This document shows, one piece after another, positions 12,394 through 32,631 of a stretch of DNA of 64,000 nt. The notes beneath the pieces are model-generated. The model was not told the origin of the DNA. It searched no databases and worked only from the letters and a program-made list of their open reading frames with translations. The stretch covers positions 1 to 64,000 of the forward strand of contig JASKMD010000240.1 in the NCBI GenBank assembly GCA_030144725.1. The letters are read 5' to 3'. A program made the translations under genes and the position numbers. Source of the stretch: Haematococcus lacustris. Taxonomy: Eukaryota; Chlorophyta; Chlorophyceae; Chlamydomonadales; Haematococcaceae. The stretch's first letter is position 1. The number at the start of each line of letters is the position of its first letter.

Positions 12394-14525
12394 TTATAGT
12401 GCGTCGAGGTCCACAATACGCGTGCCACACAGGGGTCGCTGGGCCAACACAGCTGCTGCCTCCTCCATGCCGACTTCCTGCGCAAGCCATGCATGCAGGC
12501 AACTGCTTTGCCCACAATGTCACATGGAGGGCATTTGCATATGATCTACCAAGCATCCATGCCAACAGGAGCAGCCATAAGCGGCTTATTGGCATTGTGG
12601 TTGTGTGTATCTCGGCTGTGAGCATCAGCATGCATGCATGCGCTCCTGGTTTTGGATTCTGGCACCCTGGCAGCTATTCTTCTCACCACAACCTGATAGG
12701 TCAACGAGTGCTTAACCCTGGAGCTTTGCATTTCTCTTCACAGCCAGCTAGTGGCTGGAGAAAAACACTTGGGCACTTCCTCAAGGAGGAGTGAGGGCGA
12801 GCATGGCACTGCCAGGGAAAGCAGAGGGTCAGCATCAAGAGGGCTGGGGTGGCAGCAAGTGCTGCACAGCCCACCGACCTGGACCCTGAAGCCCGGCAGC
12901 TGGCGCACAGCCGCCACCACACGCTCCACAAAGGCCGCTCTTGCATTGGGCACTGGTGGCTCATGCTGACTCAGCCGGGTCACAAAGCTTGTGTGGTCTC
13001 GGCCCTGCACGGTGTTAGACCCACACGTTACTTCCAGGGAGTGAAAACTCCTCATCTGAAGTGTGAGGAAACTGCGGCCATGCAGGTAGCCTGACTCGTG
13101 AGAAGAAGCACCACAGATGTGTGCTGCAGCAGCTCTGCTGTTCTGTTACTTACTGCTTGTGTGATAACCCTAAGTTGCTTGAGCAAGTCACAGACGTCTC
13201 AAAGCATAGCACCCGATGCAATGACTGTGCAACCGATGCAATGACTGTGAAGAAGCCAAGCCGAAGCTGCGTGTGTGCATTGGAACTTTACATAGACAAC
13301 ATATTGCCCTTAGTGGTCCCTAGTGGTCCACTGCAATGTAGGCCCTAGTGAGGGTCAAGGTGCTGTTCTGCTACTGGCTGCTGGTGTGTCCATTTCTGTT
13401 CCTGATGCTGCTTATGATGACAACGAGCATCGCTGCCAGACGCATCGCATAATTGTTCTCTTTCGACGTGGGAGCTGGAGCGATAGTCCCAGGTGCTGCT
13501 ACGCCTGTTTGACCATCCAAGCAATTGACTTTGCCTCCTTTGTCCATGACCCACCTGACGGTAGGCTGGGGTCCTGACCGGCTGTTGCAGCAGAGCCATG
13601 CGCTGCACGTCATAGTCCCATAAGAGTGAGGTGTGGTGCAGCCAGCGTTTCCCTGTGATGGCCTGAGCATTGCCACCAAACTTCAGTTCACCCAGCACAT
13701 AGTCTGCAGCAGCAAATGCCACAAGTCACAATGTCAGGGTGTGGCGCAAGCAGCTGGCTGCAGAGTCGCGTGCAACAGCATGTGCATCTCAAAACCTGGG
13801 TTGCATTGGACATCATATCTCAGGACTGGGCCAGACAGGCAGAGTCCAAGGCTGCTGGGGTGCTGGCAGAGCAGTGAGACATTGAACTGACCATGGTTGA
13901 CATGGCATGGAAAGATGAAAACATGGAATGGCATGGTTCGACGCACTAGTGTGGATGGTGACCTAACCCATGGCCCCACCGTTTTCACGCAGCCTAAAGT
14001 TTGGGTGATGGGGAAGGAACACAGAAGCGTAGAACTGCTCTGTCCACCTCATAATCGGTTGAGGGTAGCACTCCACATGGGGCAAGGCAGCACCCTGTAG
14101 GAGTGCAGCAGGTGGACTGACGACAATGCTATGCGGTTGTGTGTACATCAAGGAAGGCCAGTGCAGCCGGCCACCTGGAAGATAAGGGTCACAAGCACTG
14201 TGTCTTTGTCAACAACGACTGTGCCCCCACCACTGAAGCGCTTCAGCACTTGCACACGAGCCTCTTGAGCCCGCGGTATGTGGATCAGCTCCTCAGCCTT
14301 CCTGCGAGACTAGCCTGCTGTGACCAAGGGCGAAGCAGTGGGGTGGGATGCAAGCTGAGGAGCCCACCCAGAAATGCCCATGACGATGGCTGGCGCAAAT
14401 GCTCCGTCATTGATGAGAACCCAGTTCCTGTCTGTTCCGCGCAGCAAGGCCTCCTCTAATACTAACTGATTGTAGATGGGGAGGCGCGATGTTCGCAAAA
14501 GGCTCAGGGCAGTACGGCTGCACAT
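12394..14525 (-). CDS. Lipoate-protein ligase A family protein
   Basis: Six exons on the - strand join in frame: 14525-14368, 14301-14175, 14094-13980, 13703-13555, 13004-12879, 12477-12394 (759 nt, 252 aa), close to the plant family length. Motifs in order: a GIVMGISGK-like segment (IVMGISGK here), RFSGGGTVVVD (about residues 74-84), then ELKFGGNAQAITGKRWLHHT with LLWDYD (about 140-166). These are the ligand-binding loop and conserved Lys of the BPL/LplA/LipB fold. The family attaches lipoate or octanoate to the lipoyl domains of 2-oxoacid dehydrogenases and glycine-cleavage H protein. The N-terminus (MCSRTALSLLRTSR) could be a short mitochondrial presequence; this is inferred. Intron 4 carries a short Fanzor-end-like sequence at about 13309-13364. 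The gene faces gyrase B divergently. Confidence 0.9.
13309..13364 (+). mobile_element. Possible relic of a Fanzor-element right end
   Basis: Within an intron of the lipoate ligase gene, the + strand reads TAGTGGTCC (twice), ACTGCAATGTAGGCCCTAG and GTCAAGGTGCTG. The same words in the same order close the Fanzor-related elements at 45395, 52092 and 62031. Only about 55 bp is shared. Confidence 0.45.
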
Positions 14526-14935
14526 GCAGCTGCTGTACGCATACTACAGCTGCGTAGTGTATAATGACCACCCACGCAAGCATGGGGAATGCATGATGAG
14601 ATGGTGGTTCAAGCTGTAGACGCCGAAGGGCCCACCCAAGGGCAGTGGCAGAAAAAGAAGAGCAGAACATATACTGTTGTTGATTGAAACAGACCTGAAA
14701 GGCTCCGTTCTATTCAAGGTAGGGGCAGCCTGGCCTTCCTTAGGCACTGCAGTGACAGCTAGGTGTAGCTGCTTTGGTAAGCACGCAGTGTAGGCTTCCT
14801 CATTACACACAATTTGTCCGGGTCCAAGGCAGCGAACAGGCATGTTTGGACAGCCATGCAGGTGCACTCGACGGCGGCGACCAGCACGCTCAAAAACATC
14901 GCATTGCAACGGCAGCACCTCTGCCTGCTGTTTTG
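14526..14935. promoter_or_regulatory. Divergent promoter region, lipoate ligase / gyrase B
   Basis: 410 bp between the chosen start codons of the two divergent genes. No motif was recognised with confidence. If the gyrase start lies further upstream (in-frame ATG-like codons back to 14774), the interval shrinks. Confidence 0.4.
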
Positions 14936-25187
<10,252 letters not shown>

Positions 25188-26340
25188 GCTTGGGACCTGG
25201 CTGCTGCTGCTCGATGCCCCCCTGGGCTATGCACTGCCCTATGGGGCTGCTCCCCTGGGCCAGGCAATGGAAAGAGGTGGACGAGCTTCACGTGGTGGAT
25301 GGTAGACCGCTGGGCCCAAACTCAGGCAGGATGGCTAGGTTGGTGCCTTTAGTTCCTTCCAGGAGGCTCTGGGTGACGTTGCGTGCTGCTGAGATGGCGC
25401 CCCTTGGCAGAAGAGGGGCAGAGCAGCTCTCTGCTGCCAGTGCTGGCAGCACCGGTGGTGGTGGTGTGGGGCATGCATGCCTGAGGTGTGAGGGGAAGGC
25501 CATTGCTCTGAGTGTCATGGGCGTCACTGGCTCATTGTTTGGTGCGAGCGGCAGTCAGCTCCACTGCCAGGGAGGCGGCCCAGGAGGCGGCAGCAGTCTG
25601 GTCAGTGGGCTTGGCTCCCAGGGCTAGCAGCAGCACCCTGGTCACCCCTCCCTCACCCTAGCAGGAGTGTTGCTTTTGAGTGCTTGCTTGCTGATGGCTG
25701 TAGCGTCTAGGGCCGTCTGCCTCACACTTAAGGCAGGAAGAGTGATAAACAGGTTTGATCGCAAGAGGTGCTGTTATCTCCACCATGGTGATGATGATGG
25801 CTCCAACTGCTCACACTGGCAGCCATTAGGCTGCTTGGCCGCCCTCCCCCTCTAGGGGCTCTGGACTTTCTGCCACACTCTATTTATAGAAAGGTGTCTC
25901 ACCTGCGCAATGGCTGGGCAAGGTAGCAAGTCTGAACGTGCTATGTTCATTTTCTTGTATGGCATCACGGCTAGGCTCAAGTATTTGTGCCTGGGAGATT
26001 GCACAGTCATTCATTGTAGGGTTTCCCGTTGGGCCTTTCCAATCTGCTGCTTGCCAATGGTGCCAATGCAATTGCTTGCTTGCTTTGGTATAGCTGCCTT
26101 GCAATGCAGCTCTACGAGAATGTGCACCTCCAGCCTTATGAAGCTGCATCAAGCTGCTCCCCCTCCTCCTCATCACCTCCAACACTTCCATGCCTGCCGG
26201 CTTCCCTGCATTGCAATTCTACGGGTGGGGATGTTTGGCTCACACCGCTTGTGCATGGCGGCTTGTGAGTTAAGACATAGAAGCTATGCTCGCATAGCTT
26301 ATGCGACGCTCTCCTACAATATGTAATTCTCCATGACGTG
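25188..26340 (+). other. Likely long 3' UTR / intergenic region after gyrase B
   Basis: No further gyrase coding and no recognised gene. Translations on both strands lack family features. The first TGTAA after the stop is at 26322-26326, so the UTR could be as long as 1.1 kb. Confidence 0.4.
26322..26326 (+). terminator. Candidate TGTAA polyadenylation signal for gyrase B
   Basis: TGTAA is the usual poly(A) signal of volvocalean algae (established). This is the first one on the + strand after the gyrase stop, 1.13 kb downstream, which is long. Confidence 0.3.
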
Positions 26341-27138
26341 CTGAGCGCATGAGCAGGACCAAGGAGGCACTACCGCACAAAGATGTTGCTCCGTGTCGGC
26401 CCTGGACATGGGAGGGCAGTTTGGGGGCCAGGAACAGAGTAATGCTTGTGGTCCCCGGCTGGCACAGTGGGGTCAGTGTCCTGGGACCGCCTGTCTCTCA
26501 GGGACGTGAGGTGCTCCTTTGCTGCATCCAACCAAGCTTGCATAAAGTTCGCCCCTGGGGCATGCTGATCACGTGAAAGGTACCTCGCCTGTTGTTCAGC
26601 GTGCCACCTTATGGTCCTGCTTTCCTGGTTTGAAAACAATTCCTTTGGAGCTCTCAGCTCAGCTCCAGCATAGCAGACACCACGCCCTGGACACCGGCAC
26701 AGCTGCCAAGTCAGCTACTCGGTCCCCAGAGCGCCATATGTTCAGTGTTGCATCGTAGTCCCGGTCCATCCATCCCTCGTGAGATGGCGTCATAGTCAAA
26801 CCACCTCAACAGGCCATCCTGACCTGCCTGACCTGGCCTACACAAGCCCAGGCCAAGTGAGAGACAAGGGACATAAGCACTAGCTTGAATGCCACCAGCT
26901 TGGTGTGCATGGCCACACCAGCCTGTACACGATGCGCCCATGCAGGAACAAAGCCCCCTTTTCATCTGTCAATTGTGGGTGACTGGCTTCAGAGATGCTG
27001 CAGTGTGCGTTAGTCTCACTGAACTGGAAAGGAGTAGTGTGTACCAGTATGCCTGATGGCCACATCAGCATGTCAAGGTGAATGCATGCAAACAAGTCAT
27101 GCATGCCATGAGTGCCTGGTCATGGTCCATGCCTGGAC
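26341..27138. other. Region with short open - strand segments, no gene called
   Basis: On the - strand short open stretches occur at about 26930-27040 (contains TDEKGALFLHGRIVYRL), 26780-26850 and 26370-26610. They read more like protein than background, but I could not chain them by splice phase to each other or to a family. Confidence 0.25.
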
Positions 27139-27759
27139 CTACATATCTAAGCTGGAGCTGGTTCGCCGCAGGCTGACTAGTGGCCGTGGGTTCACTGAAG
27201 CCAAGTCAACTTCTCCCAGGGCCCAGTCAGGGGTGGCCCAGGGCAGGTGCCCCCTGCTGCTGCTGCTGCCACCGTTGGCCTGACCACTGCTATGCCCACT
27301 GACCAGGCTGGCTTGCAGTGAGCTGTCTGTGGAGGTCACACCATTGGGCGTGACGGTGCTAGGCCGGCTCTTAATTGACAGAGAATCCTCATACGAAGTG
27401 TGACCCGAGCCAGGCATGTCACACTTACAGCTGCTGTCGCACAGAGGCTGCCGTGCAGGCCAGTCCTGGCTTGGCCCAGGGGTCAGGCAAGCAGTGGCTG
27501 GCCCTTGCTGCTGGGGTGGGGGCTCATGGCAGAGGAGGGGGGCACCACCCGCCTTGACCTTCTCACCTCGCCTGCCATTGGCCAGGCCAGGCGAGGGAGG
27601 GGCAGTGGATGGCTGGGCTGCCCGTTGCGGTGAGAGGAAGCATGGGGCCTGTGGCTGCCCTGCCAGCCTGCAGGCCACCACACAGCCAGGTAGCATGTGT
27701 CTCAGGCTCAAAGCATGTGCAGCTGGATAACAGCCCCACTGCATTCTGTGGTGTGACAT
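27139..27759 (-). CDS. Possible coding segment of unknown function
   Basis: A 206-codon open stretch whose second half is Ser/Thr/Gly-rich and ends SLRRTSSSLDM before TAG. It could be the last exon of an undetected gene, or lie in the 3' UTR of the LRRC56-like gene, which is on the same strand just upstream. Its first part overlaps a recent 53-bp tandem duplication, which argues against conserved coding there. No family features. Confidence 0.2.
   Translation of the reverse strand: MSHHRMQWGCYPAAHALSLRHMLPGCVVACRLAGQPQAPCFLSPQRAAQPSTAPPSPGLANGRRGEKVKAGGAPLLCHEPPPQQQGPATACLTPGPSQDWPARQPLCDSSCKCDMPGSGHTSYEDSLSIKSRPSTVTPNGVTSTDSSLQASLVSGHSSGQANGGSSSSRGHLPWATPDWALGEVDLASVNPRPLVSLRRTSSSLDM
27424..27428 (-). 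terminator. Candidate TGTAA polyadenylation signal for the LRRC56-like gene
   Basis: TTACA on the + strand, i.e. TGTAA on the - strand, about 545 nt after the LRRC56-like stop codon. If used, the 206-codon open stretch at 27139-27759 would lie partly in this 3' UTR. Confidence 0.35.
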
Positions 27760-27847
27760 GCTTCATACATCACACCCTTGTCATGCCCCAGCTACATTCT
27801 GTGGTGTGACATGCTTCATACATCACACCCTTGTCATGCCCCAGCTG
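27742..27847. repeat. 53-bp tandem duplication
   Basis: The block starting CATTCTGTGGTGTGACATGC at 27742 recurs at 27795 and is virtually identical, indicating a recent duplication. Confidence 0.9.
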
Positions 27848-27970
27848 CATGTAGCCCATGCAGGGGGGCTACTCCCAGCACAGCACAGTGGAGCAAAGAG
27901 TATTCCTACAGGCAGGGGTCAGAGCGCTGTAGAGGCATGCACCCCGCACACAGCCGGTCACACTGGCAGT

Positions 27971-30703
27971 CTACACCGCGGCAACATGGCCAGCCTCAGA
28001 CAAGGTGACAGGCAGGGTGCAGGTGCCGGGTTCAAACCTTGAGCTTGAGCGGGTTGAGGGTGAGAGGGGCTCCGGCGTCAAGCCCCCTGCCCCAGGCTGT
28101 CGCCAGGATGGGGGGCGGTGCAGCGGGCTGGGTGGGCCCCTGCTGCTGCCATTTGTCAGGTTGGCTGGTGTGAGGGTGGGTGGGGCCCGGCCGCCTGCCT
28201 GCCCCTGCACCACCCCTGGGGGGCCTGCAGCAGCCATGCTGCTGGCTGCATCACGTACCACCTTGGCCAGCACTGTCTTGCCCCTGCCCCAGGGGGCTGC
28301 CCCTCTGGTGTCAGCAGCAGCCACAGGCATGTGGGGCACTGCAGGCCAGCTGCCGCAGGCCCCCCCACGCAGGTCAGCAGCAGCAGGGGCCAGGCAGGCG
28401 GCCGCATGCTGCACCTCTTGAGGCAGAGGGTTGGGTGCATGGCTGGGGGGAAGCAGCAGCACATCTGCTGGCCCACTTGCTGGCCAGGCTGCTGCTATCA
28501 CTGGACCTTCCGATGCCGCTGCTGCTGCTGAAGACTGCCCTCCTTGCCTCTGGCCTTCGCCCTCCCACCCCCGCGGCTGCCAGCCATGCCCCACATCCTC
28601 AGGCAGCATGGCCCTGTCTGCTGCGTCCAGCTTCCAGCGCATCAGCTCCTGGAGGAGAGCAGCGCCGTCATAGCTGGCACACCTGCGTTGTTTGCCAGGG
28701 CTGCCAGACCCCTGCAGAGGGTCGCAACCCAGCCCCTGGGCCGGGGTTGCGCTCCTGCTGGGAGTTGAACCCGGTATCTGTGCCCGGGTGGTGGAGGGAG
28801 ATGAGACAGTTGCTGCGGCTGCTGCAGCCCCAGCTTTGCGGCGCTTACGCAGGTCCTTGGTGAGATTGCCTGCGATGGCGTCCCCGCCGTAGGTCAGTGC
28901 GCTGCTGGAGCTGAGCCCGGTGTCAGCATCCATGTCAGAGTCAGCACAGTCCAGCAGAGCAGCAGGGGTGGGGGGGCCCAGGCCAGCAACCCTATGCAGG
29001 ACACTGTCAGCAGGGGCGGGGCCGGCAGCAGGGCCCCGGGTGGCCTGCAGGCGGTGCTTGCGCCAGTAGAGGCCCCCTGCAGTGGGGGGAGCACTAGCCC
29101 CGGTGCCCACCCTGTTGCCGCCAGGGCTGCCACCGCTGCCTGCGAGGCTGCTGGCTAGGCCTGTGCTGGGTGCCAGCAGGGCTAGGGCCAGGGCAGTGGC
29201 CGGGCGGGCGCTGTGAGGCCGCTGGCTGTTGCTCGCTGCTGACCTGGGCCGGGAGGGCAGGCTGGTCGACAAGTCAGTCCCAGGCCTACAGTCACTGCTG
29301 CTGGAGGCACCCTCCCCAGCCCTGCTACTCGACTGGGCTTGCAGACCTACCCACCCATTGACACTGGCCAGGTGGGTGCTGCTGCTGCCAGGGGCTGAGC
29401 CCGGTCCACCGTGGCCCACACTGCTGCCCCAGCTGCTGCATTCAGGCTCACTGGGGTCACCTGGGGTTGCCTGGCCTGCCCGGGCGCTCGATGCTGGGCG
29501 GCTGCTGCCTGGGCTGCCACCAGAGGCGGGCCCTGTGCTGCCGCTGCGGGGGAGCAGGGGGGTGGAGCTCGGGTCCTGGTCGCTGCGGGTCGCCCAGAAA
29601 GCAGCCAGGCTGCCCCCTGCCTGTGACGCCCGCAGAGTGCGCAGCCAGCCGCCAGCATTGGGGGGCATCAGGGAGCAGCCGGTGCCTGGCATCTGGCCTG
29701 ACAGCTGGGTGCTGGCTGCAGTGCCTGTGTTGCTGACCAGCCCCCAGCCTGCACTGGTGGGGAGGCTGGATGCAGGACGGTGGCTGGGTGGGCTGGCAGG
29801 CGGCTCCTGGGCCCAGGTGCTGGTGGGGTCGGCTGGAAGCTGTATGCTGCCTCCAAGCAAAGACAGCATCTCTGCCTCTCTGAACTCCCTGGAATCCAGG
29901 CCAACGCGGGCATGCTTGATGCCTGAGGAGACCAGGGCCAGCTCCCCAGCAGCCAGGCTCGGTGTGCTGCTGCCTGCGTGTGCACCTGCTGCAGGAGGTT
30001 CTGTTCCTGCAGCACCTGCAGCAGCACTGTCCAAACTAGTCCTGCCCAGAGCTGTGAGGGGTGGTTGGGGTGTGCCGCCACTGCTGTCTGTCGTTGTGGC
30101 TTGATCGTCCAAGATGGACAAGGATGGCAGAGCAGTACGCACTGCTTGACGATAGTCTGGTAGGCTGGTGACAGGGTTGCCAGTGAGTACCAGGCTTTGC
30201 AGCATGGTGCAACCTGACAGATACAAGCACATGTCTAGCTCGGCCACGCAATTGCCTTCCAGGTCTAGCACCTCAAGCTGCAAGCTGCCATCCAAGGGCT
30301 GCAGGTCCGATATATCATTGAAGGATGCGTAGAGCTCGCGTAGTGATGGCAGGGCACCGATGCCCTCTAAGCCTGTGAGCCCACAACGCGAGACCCACAG
30401 CACGTGCAGCTGTGTGAAGCCCGTCCCGAGGTCGCGGATTGACTGCAGCACACTCCCATTGAGGTTCAGCTCCAACAAGCTCGGCAGCTTGCTGCCTAGG
30501 TGGCTGACTGTGGAGACGGAGGTGTCAATCACTGCCTGTAGGGATGTGGCCTCTTCCAGGCGGTCAACACCCGCCAGCTCGCGCAAAAACACGTCCTCCT
30601 CGTCATGTTCTAGCGCCAGCTGCTCCCAGGCCAACTGCCTATCAGCTGAGCTGGGTCGCGACCGCGTCAGGAGCGGCCGTGGGTTCTCTATCATCAATGC
30701 CAT
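27971..30703 (-). CDS. LRRC56: LRRC56/ODA8-like leucine-rich repeat protein
   Basis: A single long open exon from ATG 30703 to TAG 27971, 910 aa. The N-terminal ~200 residues hold consecutive leucine-rich repeats that match LRRC56: LGSKLPSLLELNLNGS, IRDLGTGFTQLHVLWVSRCG, LPSLRELYASFNDISDL, LEVLDLEGNCV and LVLTGNPV, followed by the LRR cap LPSLSILDDQ. In Chlamydomonas the LRRC56 protein is ODA8, which is needed for maturation and intraflagellar transport of outer dynein arms (established). The remaining ~690 residues are Ser/Gly/Pro/Ala-rich and probably disordered, much longer than in the animal protein. Codons upstream of 30703 are open back to 30772 but follow an AG, so a 5' exon is possible. 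The gene lies on the same strand as MED7 with 427 bp between them. Confidence 0.88.
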   Translation of the reverse strand: MALMIENPRPLLTRSRPSSADRQLAWEQLALEHDEEDVFLRELAGVDRLEEATSLQAVIDTSVSTVSHLGSKLPSLLELNLNGSVLQSIRDLGTGFTQLHVLWVSRCGLTGLEGIGALPSLRELYASFNDISDLQPLDGSLQLEVLDLEGNCVAELDMCLYLSGCTMLQSLVLTGNPVTSLPDYRQAVRTALPSLSILDDQATTTDSSGGTPQPPLTALGRTSLDSAAAGAAGTEPPAAGAHAGSSTPSLAAGELALVSSGIKHARVGLDSREFREAEMLSLLGGSIQLPADPTSTWAQEPPASPPSHRPASSLPTSAGWGLVSNTGTAASTQLSGQMPGTGCSLMPPNAGGWLRTLRASQAGGSLAAFWATRSDQDPSSTPLLPRSGSTGPASGGSPGSSRPASSARAGQATPGDPSEPECSSWGSSVGHGGPGSAPGSSSTHLASVNGWVGLQAQSSSRAGEGASSSSDCRPGTDLSTSLPSRPRSAASNSQRPHSARPATALALALLAPSTGLASSLAGSGGSPGGNRVGTGASAPPTAGGLYWRKHRLQATRGPAAGPAPADSVLHRVAGLGPPTPAALLDCADSDMDADTGLSSSSALTYGGDAIAGNLTKDLRKRRKAGAAAAAATVSSPSTTRAQIPGSTPSRSATPAQGLGCDPLQGSGSPGKQRRCASYDGAALLQELMRWKLDAADRAMLPEDVGHGWQPRGWEGEGQRQGGQSSAAAAASEGPVIAAAWPASGPADVLLLPPSHAPNPLPQEVQHAAACLAPAAADLRGGACGSWPAVPHMPVAAADTRGAAPWGRGKTVLAKVVRDAASSMAAAGPPGVVQGQAGGRAPPTLTPANLTNGSSRGPPSPLHRPPSWRQPGAGGLTPEPLSPSTRSSSRFEPGTCTLPVTLSEAGHVAAV

Positions 30704-31130
30704 TTCTGCAGGAGGATAGCAACGTAGGTAAGGGCCAGTGCGTTGGCGTCGAGGGTCGCACACTGCAGGCACATAGAGCCTTAAACAACGTAGTTACCAT
30801 GACACGCAGCTTGTCGCCATGTCCGAACTCCTGCGACTCTGTGCTGACATTAGCGTCTTCGCAGACGCTGTAGTGCAAGTGAGGCACGGGCGCTGTTTCC
30901 CTATTATAGAACGAAAGCATTTGTCTATCTTGCTTCACGGTACCGGACGTCGGTGGACCCACATGACCCTTCCCGACACCGCACGTCGCCGCATGCTCAC
31001 GTCAAAGTTTAAAGTGTCTCCTGACATGCATATGATCCCAAACCAGAACCACAGCCAACTTCTTAGCAATCATAGAACTGATATGCACAGGACGGATGCA
31101 TAGGCCTGAGCAGGCCTGGGTCGGGGCCCC
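30704..31130. promoter_or_regulatory. Upstream region of the LRRC56-like gene
   Basis: Interval between the LRRC56-like start and the MED7 stop, both on the - strand. It holds the promoter or 5' UTR of one and the 3' UTR of the other. No specific motif called. Confidence 0.4.
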
Positions 31131-32468
31131 TCAAAACTCTTCCATGTCAGTGTCACCAACTGGATTAGACCCAGATGCAACAGCATTTGCCTGTGTCTCG
31201 CCACTCTCTGGGCAGGCCATTGTATCATGGACGTCCTGCATGACTAGCTGGCCTGCTGGTGCAGCTGGTGCAGGTCCAGGTTCCAACTCTAGCATGATGG
31301 TGCCCTCCTCAGGGCCTGCTGTGGCCGCAAGGCTGTCACCAGATTGCATTAACAGCTTGTCCAGTGCATACACCTGCACATGCGTATGAACAGCCATCAT
31401 CATGCGGGGTGGGTGCATGAGCTCAGAAATCACATGAAAGCATAGGCAAGGGGAGAACATTTCAGCGCCTGTGGCGACAGGCAACCACTGACATAATCTT
31501 AATCATTAAAGACTAATCTTTACCAACACGCCTGCCTCAACTGCGTCACAGCCCACACCTGCGCCCGCACTTGCGCCAGCGCCTCCTCCCTCTCCTGCAC
31601 CTCAACCTTCAGCGCATACTCCAGGGTGGCCAGGGCCTGCACGGCAGCGGAGGTGCCGTCACACCACCATCATCATTAACATTGCATTCGCCGATGTGGG
31701 GTCCAATTGCACACTGTTGATATTGCTTCCCCAAATCCCAAATCATGGCACTCCTACATTCACCGTTGCATTGGATGGCTGACCAGTGCGTGCTGGCTGT
31801 ACACACTCAGTTGAAGACATAGTGCCTTTCGTAGCTCCTGCAGCAGCTGTTGCTTTTACCACTGCGGCATCTGCCTGTGCTGCTGATGCTGCAGGCTGTG
31901 ACCAACCTGGTGTGGCCGCAGCATGTTGGTGAGGTGCTGCATGGCATTCAACACCAGCATCAGACGGCTCAGCTGCGCGGCCTGCACGGCTGAGCGTGAG
32001 CCCAGGGACCGCAGGACCTCCAGGAACAGTGGCAGCAGCTCCGCGTTCAGGGACAGCAGCTGTGCCTTGATGTCTGCACACCCAGCCAGCCCCGCAGCAG
32101 TGGGGGATGTGAGCTTCAGCTGAAAACTAGCTGCTCCCATCGGCACATGCAGAGGACAATCACCAATTTGGCCGTCAGGTCCAGCTTCAATCATACTGTT
32201 AGCACTTGTTGTGACCAGTGGCTCTTGCTGCATGTGCACGACAGACAGAGCAGCCAAAGAGCTCAGGCATTGGCTGGGCTTCTCGAGTTGTCTTGAGGCA
32301 TGAGCTGCTTGCACTTACCAAATCAAACTGGCGATCAAACACTTGGAAGGGACCTTGAGGAGGCAGTGGTGGGGGCGGGCCTTGTTGCGACGGGCCATAG
32401 AGCTTGTAGAAGTCGGGCGGGAGGGGGAAGGTGGCCGCAGTATCCTCAGGCTTGATGGGCTCTGCCAT
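31131..32468 (-). CDS. MED7: Mediator complex subunit 7
   Basis: Five exons on the - strand: 32468-32319, 32227-32164, 32073-31907, 31636-31559, 31373-31131 (702 nt, 233 aa). The N-terminus has the MED7 signature of FPLPPDFYKLY followed by PPPPLPPQGPF. The middle exon reads DIKAQLLSLNAELLPLFLEV and ends with the diagnostic LTNMLRPHQ, then ALATLEYALKVEVQEREEAL, the coiled-coil that pairs with MED21 in the Mediator middle module. Mediator links transcription factors to RNA polymerase II in the nucleus. An acidic extension of about 80 residues ends in DTDMEEF. Exon 2 (21 residues) was placed from phase and position and is the least certain; it replaces the usual LEEQGI-type segment with a diverged one. 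The start codon is 163 bp from the bystin start, head to head. Confidence 0.88.
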
Positions 32469-32631
32469 GCCTCAAAAACGGCTGTGCAAGTCATCATGCC
32501 GCTTCACTTCGATCCAGCATTTTTCTGGGTGCACTTCACTGGTGGTTGCTGGTTGGTTGGGGCGGGGAACGAGTTTGTTGGGGCGGCGCGTCACGCTGAA
32601 TCACTTCAGCCTGCGCACAATTGGAGCAAAG
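32469..32631. promoter_or_regulatory. Compact bidirectional promoter, MED7 / bystin
   Basis: 163 bp separate the two divergent start codons and must contain both 5' UTRs and core promoters. No TATA-like element stands out. Divergent sharing suggests co-expression of two housekeeping nuclear genes (inference). Confidence 0.5.

Noticed and set aside
28005..30104. Long + strand open frames
   Set aside because: Antisense shadows of the LRRC56-like exon; compositionally biased, no family features.
30704..30772. Extended N-terminus of the LRRC56-like protein
   Set aside because: The open frame starts with a non-ATG codon and is preceded by an acceptor-like AG; ATG at 30703 is better supported.
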